A stretch of DNA of 64,000 nucleotides from Pseudomonadota bacterium (GTDB taxonomy: Bacteria; Pseudomonadota; Gammaproteobacteria; Steroidobacterales; Steroidobacteraceae): the NCBI GenBank assembly GCA_023457495.1, contig JAEWLQ010000077.1, positions 1 to 64,000 on the forward strand, in the 5' to 3' direction. Positions 50,654 through 59,494 of this stretch are shown here, piece after piece (positions within the stretch are counted from its first letter, which is position 1; the number at the start of each line of letters is the position of its first letter). The translations under genes and the position numbers were made by a program. The notes under the pieces were generated by a model, which worked only from the letters and a program-made list of their open reading frames with translations, did not search any database and was not told where the DNA came from.

Positions 50654-52156
50654 TCAAGTCCCGCAAAACGTCTGACGCACGCGCTCGGCCGGCGCCGGGG
50701 GCTGCTCGAATTCCCCCAAGCCGGGCTGGTCGTCGAAAGGATGCTCGATAATTTTCAGCAGTTGATGGAACGGCCCGAAGTCCGCGTACGTCGAGGCCGC
50801 TTCGAGCGCCGCCTCCACCCGGTGGTTGCGCGGAATGAAGGCCGGATTCAAGCGGCGCATGGTCGCGGCGCGTTCGGCCGCACCTTGCGGCTCGCTTGCG
50901 AGGCGTTCGCGCCAGCGCCGCAGCCAGTCTTCGATTCCGGTCGACGGCGCGAATAGCTCGTGTATCGCGGCGTCGTTGCCCGCCCCTTCGGCAGACCCCG
51001 CCAGACGACGAAACGTCAGGGTGAAATCGGCCCCGGCCGATTGCATCGTTGCCAACAGGGCCTTGATGAGTTCGACATCGCTTTCGTGCCCTATCGACAG
51101 GCCGATCTTGCGGCGCATGCGCGCCAGGAGCTGCGCATCGAAACTCGGCATGAAGCCTCTGACTACCGCGGTCGCGAGTTCGATCGCCTTCTCCGAGTCC
51201 GCATCGATGAGTGGCAACAGGGTTTCGGCGAACCGCGCGAGATTCCATTGCGCGATGACGGGCTGATTGCCATACGCATACCGGCCACCATGGTCGATCG
51301 AGCTGAACACGGTGTTCACGTCATAGTGATCCATGAACGCACACGGCCCGTAGTCGATCGTCTCGCCCGAGATGGCCATGTTGTCCGTGTTCATGACGCC
51401 ATGGATGAAGCCGACGCCCATCCAGTCCGCGATCAATGCGGCCTGTCGCTGCGTGACGGCTTCGAGCGCCGCGAGCGCGGGTAGTTTGGCATCCCGCGTG
51501 TCGGGGTAATGCCGCTCGATGACGTAGTCGAGAAGTTGTCGAACCGCATCGTGATCGTCGCGGGCCGCGAAGTATTCGAAGGTGCCGACGCGAACGTGAC
51601 TCGCGGCCACACGTGTCAGCACCGCTCCTGGCAGCAGATCGTCGCGAACGACCTGCTCGCCGGTGGTGACGACCGCGAGCGAACGCGTGGTCGGAATGCC
51701 GAGCGCATGCATGGCCTCGCTGATGAGGTACTCGCGCAGCATCGGCCCCAGCGCCGCACGCCCGTCGCCTTTGCGCGAAAACGGCGTCCGTCCCGAGCCT
51801 TTGAGCTGGATGTCGCGCCGCACGCCGTCGCGCCCCACCCGTTCACCCAGCAGAATGGCGCGACCATCGCCGAGCTGCGGCACGAAGCCGCCGAACTGAT
51901 GGCCCGCGTAGGCCATGGCAATCGGGTTCGCCTCGGGTGGAACTTGATTGCCCGAGAACCATGTTGCGGCTTCGCGCTCGAGGGCGAGCGGATCGAGTCC
52001 GAGTTCTTCCGCCAGTCGGGAGTTGAAGACGACCAGCCGTGGATCCTTGACGGGCGCCGGTGCAACCCGCGCGTAGAACCGCGGAGGTAGTTCGGCGTAA
52101 GTGTTTTGAAAGCCGAGATGCATGACGGCGGGGCTCGAGCTGCCTTTCAGCGGCAT
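50654..52156 (-). CDS. selO: SelO/YdiU family protein AMPylase (pseudokinase fold)
   Basis: 500 residues. GGAGGAGCTCGA directly before the ATG at 52156 fixes the start, inside the end of the upstream regulator gene. SelO landmarks: LKGSGRTPFSRKGDGRAALGP (split ATP-binding region), MHALGIPTTRSLAVV, and the metal-binding/active region GVMNTDNMAISGETIDYGPC. SelO transfers AMP to Ser/Thr/Tyr of redox proteins. The C-terminus ends FCGT, so Cys498 is at the antepenultimate position where animal SelO has selenocysteine. Cytosolic. Confidence 0.95.
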   Translation of the reverse strand: MPLKGSSSPAVMHLGFQNTYAELPPRFYARVAPAPVKDPRLVVFNSRLAEELGLDPLALEREAATWFSGNQVPPEANPIAMAYAGHQFGGFVPQLGDGRAILLGERVGRDGVRRDIQLKGSGRTPFSRKGDGRAALGPMLREYLISEAMHALGIPTTRSLAVVTTGEQVVRDDLLPGAVLTRVAASHVRVGTFEYFAARDDHDAVRQLLDYVIERHYPDTRDAKLPALAALEAVTQRQAALIADWMGVGFIHGVMNTDNMAISGETIDYGPCAFMDHYDVNTVFSSIDHGGRYAYGNQPVIAQWNLARFAETLLPLIDADSEKAIELATAVVRGFMPSFDAQLLARMRRKIGLSIGHESDVELIKALLATMQSAGADFTLTFRRLAGSAEGAGNDAAIHELFAPSTGIEDWLRRWRERLASEPQGAAERAATMRRLNPAFIPRNHRVEAALEAASTYADFGPFHQLLKIIEHPFDDQPGLGEFEQPPAPAERVRQTFCGT

Positions 52157-54033
52157 TCGAGCTCCTCCCCGGCCGGCTTGCAAAAGTCTCCGTACCCGTG
52201 GACGCGCCAGTACTGGGTCAATCCCAGGTCGCCCACCAGCGTCGCGAAGCCCGGCAATCTGCGGGTTTCGGCGAACAGCGGATGCCAGAGCACACCCGGA
52301 TGCGCGCGACGCGATATCACCTCGGCCAGTATCTCCAACGCGGTCTGCGGGTCGGCGTAATGCGCGGCCCACAACGCAAGGGCGACTTTCTCGGTGTCGT
52401 TCGCGGTAGCCGCGATCGCACGTATCTGTGGCGCGGCGCTCTCAGGGTCGTCGAGGAATTTCGCGAGGCGGCGATGTATGGCCGCGGCGGGGACCTGGTC
52501 AGTGATCGCGCCCAGCCTGCGCTCGAGCTCCGACCGGTCGCCGCTCGCGAGCGCAGTGCTCATGCCGAAGTCCAGCATGCCTTCGCGCAATCCGTCCAGC
52601 TGCAAGCCGCGATCGACTTCGCGGAGCGCGGATGCATAGTCGCCCTTGGCCAGGTAGGCCATTCCCAGGAAGCCGGCGTACGCGGGCGCGAGCGGATCGT
52701 GAGCGCGCGCGCTCTCGAGCACGGGTATTGCCTCGCGAACCCTGCCTACCACCAGCAGAAATATGCCGCGCGGGCCGGCCGACTCGGCGGACATTCCACG
52801 TTCGGCAAGGACTTTTTCGAGGCGTTGGAAATATTGGGCGCCGCCCAGCCAGTCTCCTCTGCGTGTCGCCACGACCCCGAGCCCGAGCAGCACGTGTGGC
52901 GCTTCGGGTGTCAGCTGCCGCGCGCGTTCCAGCGCATCCGCGGCCGCCGGTCGCCATTCGGCGGCGCGCTCCGGAATGGCGAAGGCGGCATTGCTGTAGG
53001 TTCCGCTCAGACCCGCCCACGCCATCGAGAACTGCGGGTCGATGCTGACGGCGCGCTGCAAGTGCGCGATGGCGGGTGGAAAAGTGTCGCGCCGCGCGGT
53101 GATGTTGAGCGCCATGCCGCGCAGATACTCATCGTACGCCTCGACGTCGTTCGTCATGCCCGGCATGCGTGCGAGGTCACCTAACTTCAGCTTCACCTGC
53201 ATCGCGGCGCTGACCGCCTTCGCGATTTCGTCCTGGACGGCGAATATGTCCTCGAGCCGCCGTTCATAGGTTTGCGCCCACAATTGCTGGCTGGTGCGCG
53301 CCTCGATGAGCTGCGCCGTGATGCGCAAACGGTCGTCGGCCTTGCGCACGCTGCCGACGAGCAGATGCTCCACGCCTAACTTCTCTCCGACCGTCCGGGC
53401 ATCGCTTCCCTGCCCCCGGAGCTGGAAGGACGACGTGCGCGCGATGACACGCAGGTCGCGCAGGCTCGCCAGACGGTTGAGTACTTCCTCGGTGATGCCG
53501 TCGGCGAGGTATGCCTGATCGCCATCGGGCGAAAGGTCCGCGAACGGCAAGACCGCCAGCGAGCGGTCGATGGCCTTTTCTTGTGGACGAAAAACCCACA
53601 CGAGCGCGAGGATCGTCGCGAGTAGCGCGACGGCGATTGCCGGCATCGCCCAGGAACGTTTCGCCGCCAGACGGCGGGGCGCGTCGGCGACCGGCGCTTC
53701 CGCGACCGGCGCATCCGCGGGCTCGACCGGCACGATGAGGCGATACCCCCGCTTGGGGACGGTTTCGATATAACTCTGGCCGCCGTCCGTACTCCCGAGC
53801 GCCTCGCGCAACTGGCTGATGGCCAGATAGACCGATCCATCGCTCACGACCACGTTCTTCCAGACCGCGGTCATCAAGTCCTCCACCGACGTCAACTCGC
53901 CGGCCCGTGCGGCCAGGTGCATCAGCACATCCATGGCGCGCGGCTCGAGGCGCACGGATCGCCCGTCCCGTAAGAGCAGGCTCGAAGCCGGGTCGGCGAT
54001 CCAGGCGCCGATTCTGGTTTTCGTGGCGGTCAT
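52147..54033 (-). CDS. Membrane winged-helix regulator with TPR domain (CadC-like)
   Basis: 628 residues. N-terminal OmpR/PhoB-type winged helix (~10-100; EPRAMDVLMHLAARAGELTS, VYLAISQLREALG, IETVPKRGYRL), one membrane helix at ~128-148, then a TolB-like domain (~155-270; LAVLPFADLSPDGDQAYLADG) and about eight TPR-like repeats to the end. No receiver domain, so the signal is presumably sensed by the periplasmic part. Its stop lies inside the selO start region (10-bp overlap), which suggests joint expression with selO. Confidence 0.9.
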   Translation of the reverse strand: MTATKTRIGAWIADPASSLLLRDGRSVRLEPRAMDVLMHLAARAGELTSVEDLMTAVWKNVVVSDGSVYLAISQLREALGSTDGGQSYIETVPKRGYRLIVPVEPADAPVAEAPVADAPRRLAAKRSWAMPAIAVALLATILALVWVFRPQEKAIDRSLAVLPFADLSPDGDQAYLADGITEEVLNRLASLRDLRVIARTSSFQLRGQGSDARTVGEKLGVEHLLVGSVRKADDRLRITAQLIEARTSQQLWAQTYERRLEDIFAVQDEIAKAVSAAMQVKLKLGDLARMPGMTNDVEAYDEYLRGMALNITARRDTFPPAIAHLQRAVSIDPQFSMAWAGLSGTYSNAAFAIPERAAEWRPAAADALERARQLTPEAPHVLLGLGVVATRRGDWLGGAQYFQRLEKVLAERGMSAESAGPRGIFLLVVGRVREAIPVLESARAHDPLAPAYAGFLGMAYLAKGDYASALREVDRGLQLDGLREGMLDFGMSTALASGDRSELERRLGAITDQVPAAAIHRRLAKFLDDPESAAPQIRAIAATANDTEKVALALWAAHYADPQTALEILAEVISRRAHPGVLWHPLFAETRRLPGFATLVGDLGLTQYWRVHGYGDFCKPAGEELECR

Positions 54034-54155
54034 CGGGGGCCAGCGTCGGTTCCTTCGACAGAACTAAGATGAATCTGAGGTTTCCCTCAGGCGTGGCGAG
54101 GCATGGGGATTGTAGCGTCCGGGCCGCCCAAACCACCCGACCTGAGGACAAGGCC

Positions 54156-55193
54156 ATGAAACTACTCCGCGGATCCTTCCTGTTTGCTGCGATTGCACTG
54201 GCCAGCGCGAACCACGCGGCCGAAACGCCCGCATCGCCACTGATCCCCGCCGAGGTCACCGCGATGTTGCTCGAGCACCGCGGTCAGTGGCGTGCCGAGG
54301 GGTGGGACATCGAGGGGGAGAAGCGCACCCCGGTGAAGGCGAGCTGGGAATGCAAGGCGGCCGTGAACGGCGTGGGCAATCTGTGCACATGGAATCACGA
54401 ATGGGTCGACCGGCCCCACGACTCCGCTGTCGACATCATGGGATACGACCCGAAGCTCAAGGTGTTGCGGATGCAGCGCGTCAACGACACGGGAATCATG
54501 GGCGCGGGCGCCGAAGTCACCGTGCGTGGCAACACCATGACGGTGGTGCGGGAGTCCACCAGCCCGGATGGCAAGCCGCGCGTCATGCGCAATGAAATCG
54601 TGGTCACGAAGCCCGGGCAATGGGATCAGCACATCACCTTCGATGAGGACGGCAAGCGAGTGCGGGAATGGCGCCTGACGCAGCGGCGGGTCGAAGGTGC
54701 GCCGGTTGATGTGACTCGAACTACCGCACCGGGAACCGCGGTGCCCGCTGACGTCGTCGCGTGGCTGGAGGCAGCACGCGGCACCTGGCGCAGCGAAGGC
54801 GTCATCATCAATGGAGAGCAGCGCACGAAGGCCTTCGCGACCTGGGAATGCGTTGCCGCGGTGAATGGCATCGGCAACGTGTGCACCTGGCACCACGAGT
54901 GGACCGACCGCCCGGAGGATTCAGCGCTCGATATCCAGGGCTACGACCCGGACAAGAAGATGTTGAGCACCGCCCGCGTGAGCGACAGCGGGCTGCTCGA
55001 AGAACCCGCCACCATCCAATGGCGCGGCAACGGCGTGGGCGGCTCGCGGCACTTCACCGAGAACGGAAAGCCGGCCGTCATGCACAACGAGGTGGTGGCC
55101 AGGTCGCGCGATGAGCGGGCGCAGCGGATGTATGTCGAGGTGGATGGGAAGGTAGTAAGAGAGTTCGTCATCACGCACCGGCGCGTGAAGTGA
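54156..55193 (+). CDS. Exported protein with two tandem DUF1579-like domains
   Basis: 345 residues from the ATG at 54156, signal peptide to NHAA (~22). The mature protein is an internal duplication: residues ~30-185 and ~190-345 share WECxAAVNGxGNxCTWxHEWxDRPxDSAxDIxGYDP and end in the same R(E/W)...(L/I)T(Q/H)RRV. The fold resembles the lipocalin-like DUF1579 group. No enzyme motif. Each half keeps two Cys that may form a disulfide. Ligand binding in the periplasm is a reasonable guess only. Confidence 0.82.
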   Translation: MKLLRGSFLFAAIALASANHAAETPASPLIPAEVTAMLLEHRGQWRAEGWDIEGEKRTPVKASWECKAAVNGVGNLCTWNHEWVDRPHDSAVDIMGYDPKLKVLRMQRVNDTGIMGAGAEVTVRGNTMTVVRESTSPDGKPRVMRNEIVVTKPGQWDQHITFDEDGKRVREWRLTQRRVEGAPVDVTRTTAPGTAVPADVVAWLEAARGTWRSEGVIINGEQRTKAFATWECVAAVNGIGNVCTWHHEWTDRPEDSALDIQGYDPDKKMLSTARVSDSGLLEEPATIQWRGNGVGGSRHFTENGKPAVMHNEVVARSRDERAQRMYVEVDGKVVREFVITHRRVK

Positions 55194-55220
55194 GGGGACT
55201 TCGGCTAAGCTTGGACGCGT

Positions 55221-56309
55221 ATGAGCGAAGCACGCGGCGGATTCGCCAAGTTCATGGCGTGGGTCGGCATTGCCGCCGCGCTGCTGTCCTTTGGCACAGC
55301 GGTTCACCAACTAGTGCAAGCGCAAGGCGAATTGCGGGAAAACCGCCGCGTCGTCGATGAACACCTCGTCACCGCGCAGCAGCACATGAAGGCAGGCGAC
55401 TACGCAGCGGCGTGGGACAACCTGCAGATGGCAGGCACAACCGCGCAGCTCGATGGCCTCTTTGCGAAGCTGCTCGGCGGACTGAGCGAGGAGCGGCAGC
55501 GGGTGCGCACCGCCCAGGAAGACCTCGCGATGCAGTGGCTTCGCGACAGCCGCATCAAGGAAGGCGAAAGCTTCGCCGAACTATCCGACAAGATGGTCAA
55601 CGTGCTCGCGGCGGGCGCGGCCTCCTCGGACGGCTCACGCAAGGCCGATCTGCTCGCGCACCTGGGCTGGGCGTATTTCCTCCGCCATCGCAGCGGCGAT
55701 CGCAACGTGAAGCCGGAGGTGACGTATCGCGAAGCCGTGGCAAGCGACGCGCAAAACCCGTACGCGAACGTGTTCTGGGGACACTGGATCCTGTGGAATC
55801 GTGGCCCGGTTCGCGAAGCCAACGACCGCTTCGCCGCCGCGCTGTCCACGGACCGTGCGCGCGATCAGGTGCGCCGCTTTCAGCTTGCCGCCTTCACCAA
55901 CAACCAGTCGGACGAGTTCAAGGCGGGCTGGCTGCGGGTCGTCGACGACATGCACGCGCGCGGCGAACCCATATCACCCGAAACCTGGCAGCGCCTGTAC
56001 GACCTGTACTATTTCTCGCTGAACGACCCGCCGCTTCGCGGGATTCTCCAGGATGCGGTTGCGCCGGACAGGCAGATCGAGTTGCAGCGTAGTTTGCTCG
56101 ACTCCGATGCCCTCGATCCGGCGGAGCGGCAGGTGACTCGCGCCATCACGGCGCTCACGCTCGAAGCCGCGGCCAGACAGCACGAGGCGCTCGCGGCGTG
56201 GCAATCGCTGCTCGACGAAACCAGGAGCGATCCACGCTCGACGATCAACGCCCGCGCGCGTACCGAGATCAAGCGACTGTCAGCAGGTGCTTCAGCCCAG
56301 GGTCAGTGA
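55221..56309 (+). CDS. Membrane-anchored helical-repeat protein of unknown function
   Basis: 362 residues. An N-terminal membrane helix (~10-30) without a clear cleavage site, then an all-helical region. ~45-80 looks like a TPR unit (AQQHMKAGDYAAAWDNLQMA); later parts (LAHLGWAYFLRHRSGD, PYANVFWGHWILWNRGPVREANDRFAAAL) are TPR-like. No catalytic motif. It starts 27 bp after the duplicated-domain gene on the same strand and is probably co-transcribed. Confidence 0.78.
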   Translation: MSEARGGFAKFMAWVGIAAALLSFGTAVHQLVQAQGELRENRRVVDEHLVTAQQHMKAGDYAAAWDNLQMAGTTAQLDGLFAKLLGGLSEERQRVRTAQEDLAMQWLRDSRIKEGESFAELSDKMVNVLAAGAASSDGSRKADLLAHLGWAYFLRHRSGDRNVKPEVTYREAVASDAQNPYANVFWGHWILWNRGPVREANDRFAAALSTDRARDQVRRFQLAAFTNNQSDEFKAGWLRVVDDMHARGEPISPETWQRLYDLYYFSLNDPPLRGILQDAVAPDRQIELQRSLLDSDALDPAERQVTRAITALTLEAAARQHEALAAWQSLLDETRSDPRSTINARARTEIKRLSAGASAQGQ

Positions 56310-56452
56310 CGACTTCCCGGCTGCCGCGACGCAGTGATCGCGCCCGCCGCGGCATAGTGACCGGGTCGTGTCAGTCGGCGCCAGCCGACAGCGGACAACG
56401 CCTATCTTCTCGTGGCACCCTTGCGCCTGTCTTCAAAAGGGAGAAGGGACGC

Positions 56453-57166
56453 ATGAGGCTTTTCAAGGCAACGACGATCACGGCTGCAGCCCTGGCGATG
56501 GCAGCGCTCAACACGGCCTGCGGCAGCAAGGATGCGGAAACACAAGAGCCCGACGCCGCTGTGGACGTGGCGACCGCCGAGGACTCGGGCGCGGACCCCC
56601 GGCAAGCTGACTACCTCCACGCCTGCACGCTCAAGATGACCTCGCCCGAAACCCGGGAATGGCAGACCTCTTGGGATCCGCGCGGCAAGATCATGCTGGG
56701 TGAAGGCCCGAGCACCGTGCACTCCACCTACTGGGCTGGCGACGACGAACACCAGAAACTCATCGACGCTAAGTCGCCGGCGCTCGAAGTGAACTGCTCC
56801 TACGAAAATGCCGACGGCCAGAACGAGATCGCGCTGGGCATCCACGGACGCGGCCAACTCTCCGAGGCCGACGTGGCTTATGGTCCCGGCACCTATCCCA
56901 TCGTGCCGCGCAGTGCCGACCCCAATGCCCCCAAAGGCTTCTGGGTCTTCCCCCTTCTCTTCGGCACTTCGATGTTCGAGGCCACCAGCGGCACGCTGAC
57001 CATCGAACGCTTCGACGACAAGGGCATGGCGGGCAGCTTCCACTTCGAGGCCAAGGAGCAGATCGTCGGCGACCGCACGATGGTCATCGACGGCACTTTC
57101 GACATGCCTTGCCGCGGCGGGCCTAGCGAGATGAAGTGCACCGCGGGCAAAGCCATCGTCGACTGA
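56453..57166 (+). CDS. Putative lipoprotein
   Basis: 237 residues from the ATG at 56453, with AAAAGGGAGAAGGG as ribosome binding site. Lipobox NTAC (Cys23), then an acidic low-complexity linker (~28-50) and a beta-rich domain with Cys pairs (HACTLKM, EVNCSYEN, MPCRGG, MKCTAG). Family not recognised. It precedes the trypsin-like protease gene by 23 bp and likely shares its transcript. Confidence 0.8.
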   Translation: MRLFKATTITAAALAMAALNTACGSKDAETQEPDAAVDVATAEDSGADPRQADYLHACTLKMTSPETREWQTSWDPRGKIMLGEGPSTVHSTYWAGDDEHQKLIDAKSPALEVNCSYENADGQNEIALGIHGRGQLSEADVAYGPGTYPIVPRSADPNAPKGFWVFPLLFGTSMFEATSGTLTIERFDDKGMAGSFHFEAKEQIVGDRTMVIDGTFDMPCRGGPSEMKCTAGKAIVD

Positions 57167-57189
57167 TCAGTTACCGAAAAGGATTTCCC

Positions 57190-57927
57190 ATGCCCAACTG
57201 CTTCCGACGCAGGATGATCGCCCTGTGCACGTTGGTCGGCGCCGCCAATGCCATGGCCGAGCCGCCCAAGTCAGTGGTCGACAGCATCTGCCGCCCGACC
57301 TTCGAAATGACAGAACGGCCGCTTTCCGCAGGCACGGCATTCCTGATGGAAACGGATGTCGAGAAGCGACCGGTGGTGCTCGTGACCGCGCATCACTTGT
57401 TGGGGCCGATGGGAGGGCTAGCTACCGAAGTGGCATGGAGCGACGTCCCCAAGTCCGTCAAACGCGCCACCTGCAAGAGCATCGTCAACCCCGCGCAGTC
57501 GTGGACTGGCATGCCACTCGCCATCCCGGGCGCGGCCAGCTTCAACAACCAGACCAAGGATGGCCTGCGCGACATCGCGCTGCTGACGGTGCAGGAAAAG
57601 CCAGCCGCCAAACCACTGAAACTTTCGCCGACGCAGCCGAAGCTGGGCGACACCGTCTGGCTGGTAGCGCAACTCGTCTCCGGCGCACCGCAGGACAAAC
57701 TGCTGTTCAAGGCCAAGGTGGTTCGCGTGCAGGACCTGGCGCTGAACTACCTGGTCGACGACCCCGCGCGCACGTTCGAATTGCGCGCCACCAGCGGTGC
57801 GCCCGTGGTCAACGAGCGTGGCGAAGTGGTCGCCGTCAACCTTGCGGGAGGACGGGTGGCCGAGGGCTTCAACCTCGCGGGCATCAGTGGAAACGTGGTG
57901 CGCAAGGCGCTGGAGAGCGTGAAGTAA
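57190..57927 (+). CDS. Exported trypsin-like serine protease domain protein
   Basis: 245 residues, signal peptide to AMAE (~23). It has the trypsin-fold triad pattern: His in VTAHHLLG (His69), Asp128 in RDIALL and Ser202 in ATSGAPVV, plus a late GEVVAVNLAGG strand pair. It is compact, with no PDZ domain, unlike DegP/HtrA. The SGAP rather than GDSGGP context occurs in several bacterial trypsin-like proteins, so activity is plausible but unproven. The upstream lipoprotein might be a partner. Confidence 0.82.
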   Translation: MPNCFRRRMIALCTLVGAANAMAEPPKSVVDSICRPTFEMTERPLSAGTAFLMETDVEKRPVVLVTAHHLLGPMGGLATEVAWSDVPKSVKRATCKSIVNPAQSWTGMPLAIPGAASFNNQTKDGLRDIALLTVQEKPAAKPLKLSPTQPKLGDTVWLVAQLVSGAPQDKLLFKAKVVRVQDLALNYLVDDPARTFELRATSGAPVVNERGEVVAVNLAGGRVAEGFNLAGISGNVVRKALESVK

Positions 57928-58014
57928 GGCAGGAGCGTACCCTTGGCGGTGCATTGAGCCGGTTTTTCCAGTCTTGCGGCTTATAGAGAAAAGCCCCGCA
58001 ACCGAGGATTTCCG

Positions 58015-59223
58015 ATGAGCTCGACCACCGCCACCCAGAAGTCGCCTTCCCGGCTCTCCCAGGGCCCGATCCTGACCGACAGCATGATGGCGCGGTTCGC
58101 GGCCCGTGCTCCGGGATACGACCGGGACAACCGGTTTTTCAGCGAGGATTTCGAGGAGTTACGCGAGTCGGGCTACCTGCTTCTGGCCGTGCCGAAGGAG
58201 CTGGGCGGGGGCGGATGTTCACTGGCCGAAGTCGTGCGGCAGCAGCGGCGGCTGGGCTATCACGCGGCGCCGACGGCGCTGGCGGTCAACATGCACCTCT
58301 ACTGGACCGGCATCGCCGCCGACCTCTGGCGCGCGGGGGATAAATCGCTGCAGTGGCTGCTCGAGGAAGCGGCGCGCGGCGCCATCTTCGCGGCCGGCCA
58401 TGCCGAAGCCGGCAACGACATCCCGGTGTTGCTCTCGACCACCAAGGCCGAAAGGGTCGACGGCGGATACCGGTTCACGGGTCGCAAGTGCTTCGGCAGC
58501 CTTTCGCCGGTGTGGACCTACCTCGGCATTCACGGGATGGACACCAGCGGCCCTGCTCCCAAAGTCGTGCACGCATTCCTGCCCCGCAACGCGCAGGGTT
58601 TTCGCGTCGAAGAGAACTGGGACGTGATGGGCATGCGTGCCACGCGCAGCGACGACACGATCCTCGACGGCGCATTCGTGCCGGACAAATATGTGGCGCG
58701 TGTCGTGCCCGCGGGCGCGGCTGGCCTGGACCTCTTCGTGCTGGGGATCTTCGCCTGGGCGCTGCTGGGGTTCGGCAACATCTATTACGGTCTCGCCACG
58801 CGCGCGCTGCACATGACCCTGGAGTCGGTGAAGAACAAACGTGTGCTCGCGCTGACGCGGCCGATGTCTTATCACGCGGAAGTGCAACATCGCGTGGCCG
58901 AGATGGGACTCGCGATCGACTCGATCGAGCCGCTGCTGGAGCGCGTCGCGATGGACTGGTCGGAGGGCGTCGATCATGGCGCCACCTGGCCCGCGAAGAT
59001 CCTGAGCGCCAAGTACCACGCGGTCGAAAACTCCTGGCGCGTGGTGGACCTGGCCATGGAGCTCGCGGGTGGCTACGGGATATTCCGCAAGAGCGGAATG
59101 GAGCAGATCTTCCGCGACGCGCGCCTGGGCCGCGTTCATCCGGGCAACTCGATGCTCACGCACGAGTTGGTCGCGAAGACGCTGCTCGGGATCAGCCCGG
59201 ACGAAACCCCACGCTGGGGGTAG
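58015..59223 (+). CDS. Acyl-CoA-dehydrogenase-fold flavoprotein, atypical active site
   Basis: 402 residues. N-terminal helical domain, middle beta domain (GHAEAGNDIP, GYRFTGRKCF, WDVMGMRATRSDD) and C-terminal helical domain with ELAGGYGIFRKSGMEQIFRDARLGRVHPGNS. Overall an FAD-binding acyl-CoA dehydrogenase. The segment where medium-chain enzymes carry the catalytic base (IYEGT) reads VHPGNS here, so the usual Glu is absent at that place; it may use Glu elsewhere or act as a flavin monooxygenase of the DszC/HpaB-like group. Cytosolic. Substrate unknown. Confidence 0.88.
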   Translation: MSSTTATQKSPSRLSQGPILTDSMMARFAARAPGYDRDNRFFSEDFEELRESGYLLLAVPKELGGGGCSLAEVVRQQRRLGYHAAPTALAVNMHLYWTGIAADLWRAGDKSLQWLLEEAARGAIFAAGHAEAGNDIPVLLSTTKAERVDGGYRFTGRKCFGSLSPVWTYLGIHGMDTSGPAPKVVHAFLPRNAQGFRVEENWDVMGMRATRSDDTILDGAFVPDKYVARVVPAGAAGLDLFVLGIFAWALLGFGNIYYGLATRALHMTLESVKNKRVLALTRPMSYHAEVQHRVAEMGLAIDSIEPLLERVAMDWSEGVDHGATWPAKILSAKYHAVENSWRVVDLAMELAGGYGIFRKSGMEQIFRDARLGRVHPGNSMLTHELVAKTLLGISPDETPRWG

Positions 59224-59490
59224 TCAGGCGAACATCGCGGGACTGATCTCCAGCGACACTTCCGAGATTCGATCCGCCGGCAGCCCGGCGCGGCGCGCGT
59301 GCTCGCGAATGGCTTCCGGATCCGGCGCGTCGTATTCGCAATAGATCTTGCCCTCGGCCGCCGAAACATAACTGCGCACCCAGCGCACGCCGTTCATTTG
59401 TCCGAGCGCGGCCACGGAGCGGCGCCCCGCCGCCTCGAGCTGTTCGCTCGTGAGTCCGGGGACCGAGCGTTCGATGATGTAACGCGGCAT
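59224..59490 (-). CDS. DUF4242-family small protein
   Basis: 88 residues. Pattern of DUF4242 (nickel-binding-like ferredoxin fold): PRYIIERSVPG at the start, V.W..SYV...GKIYCEYDAPDPEAIREHARRAG in the middle and ISEVS at the end. The role of the family is unknown. It starts 4 bp after the stop of the large kinase gene on the same strand, so is probably expressed with it. The stop abuts the convergent flavoprotein gene. Confidence 0.88.
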   Translation of the reverse strand: MPRYIIERSVPGLTSEQLEAAGRRSVAALGQMNGVRWVRSYVSAAEGKIYCEYDAPDPEAIREHARRAGLPADRISEVSLEISPAMFA

Positions 59491-59494
59491 CTAT

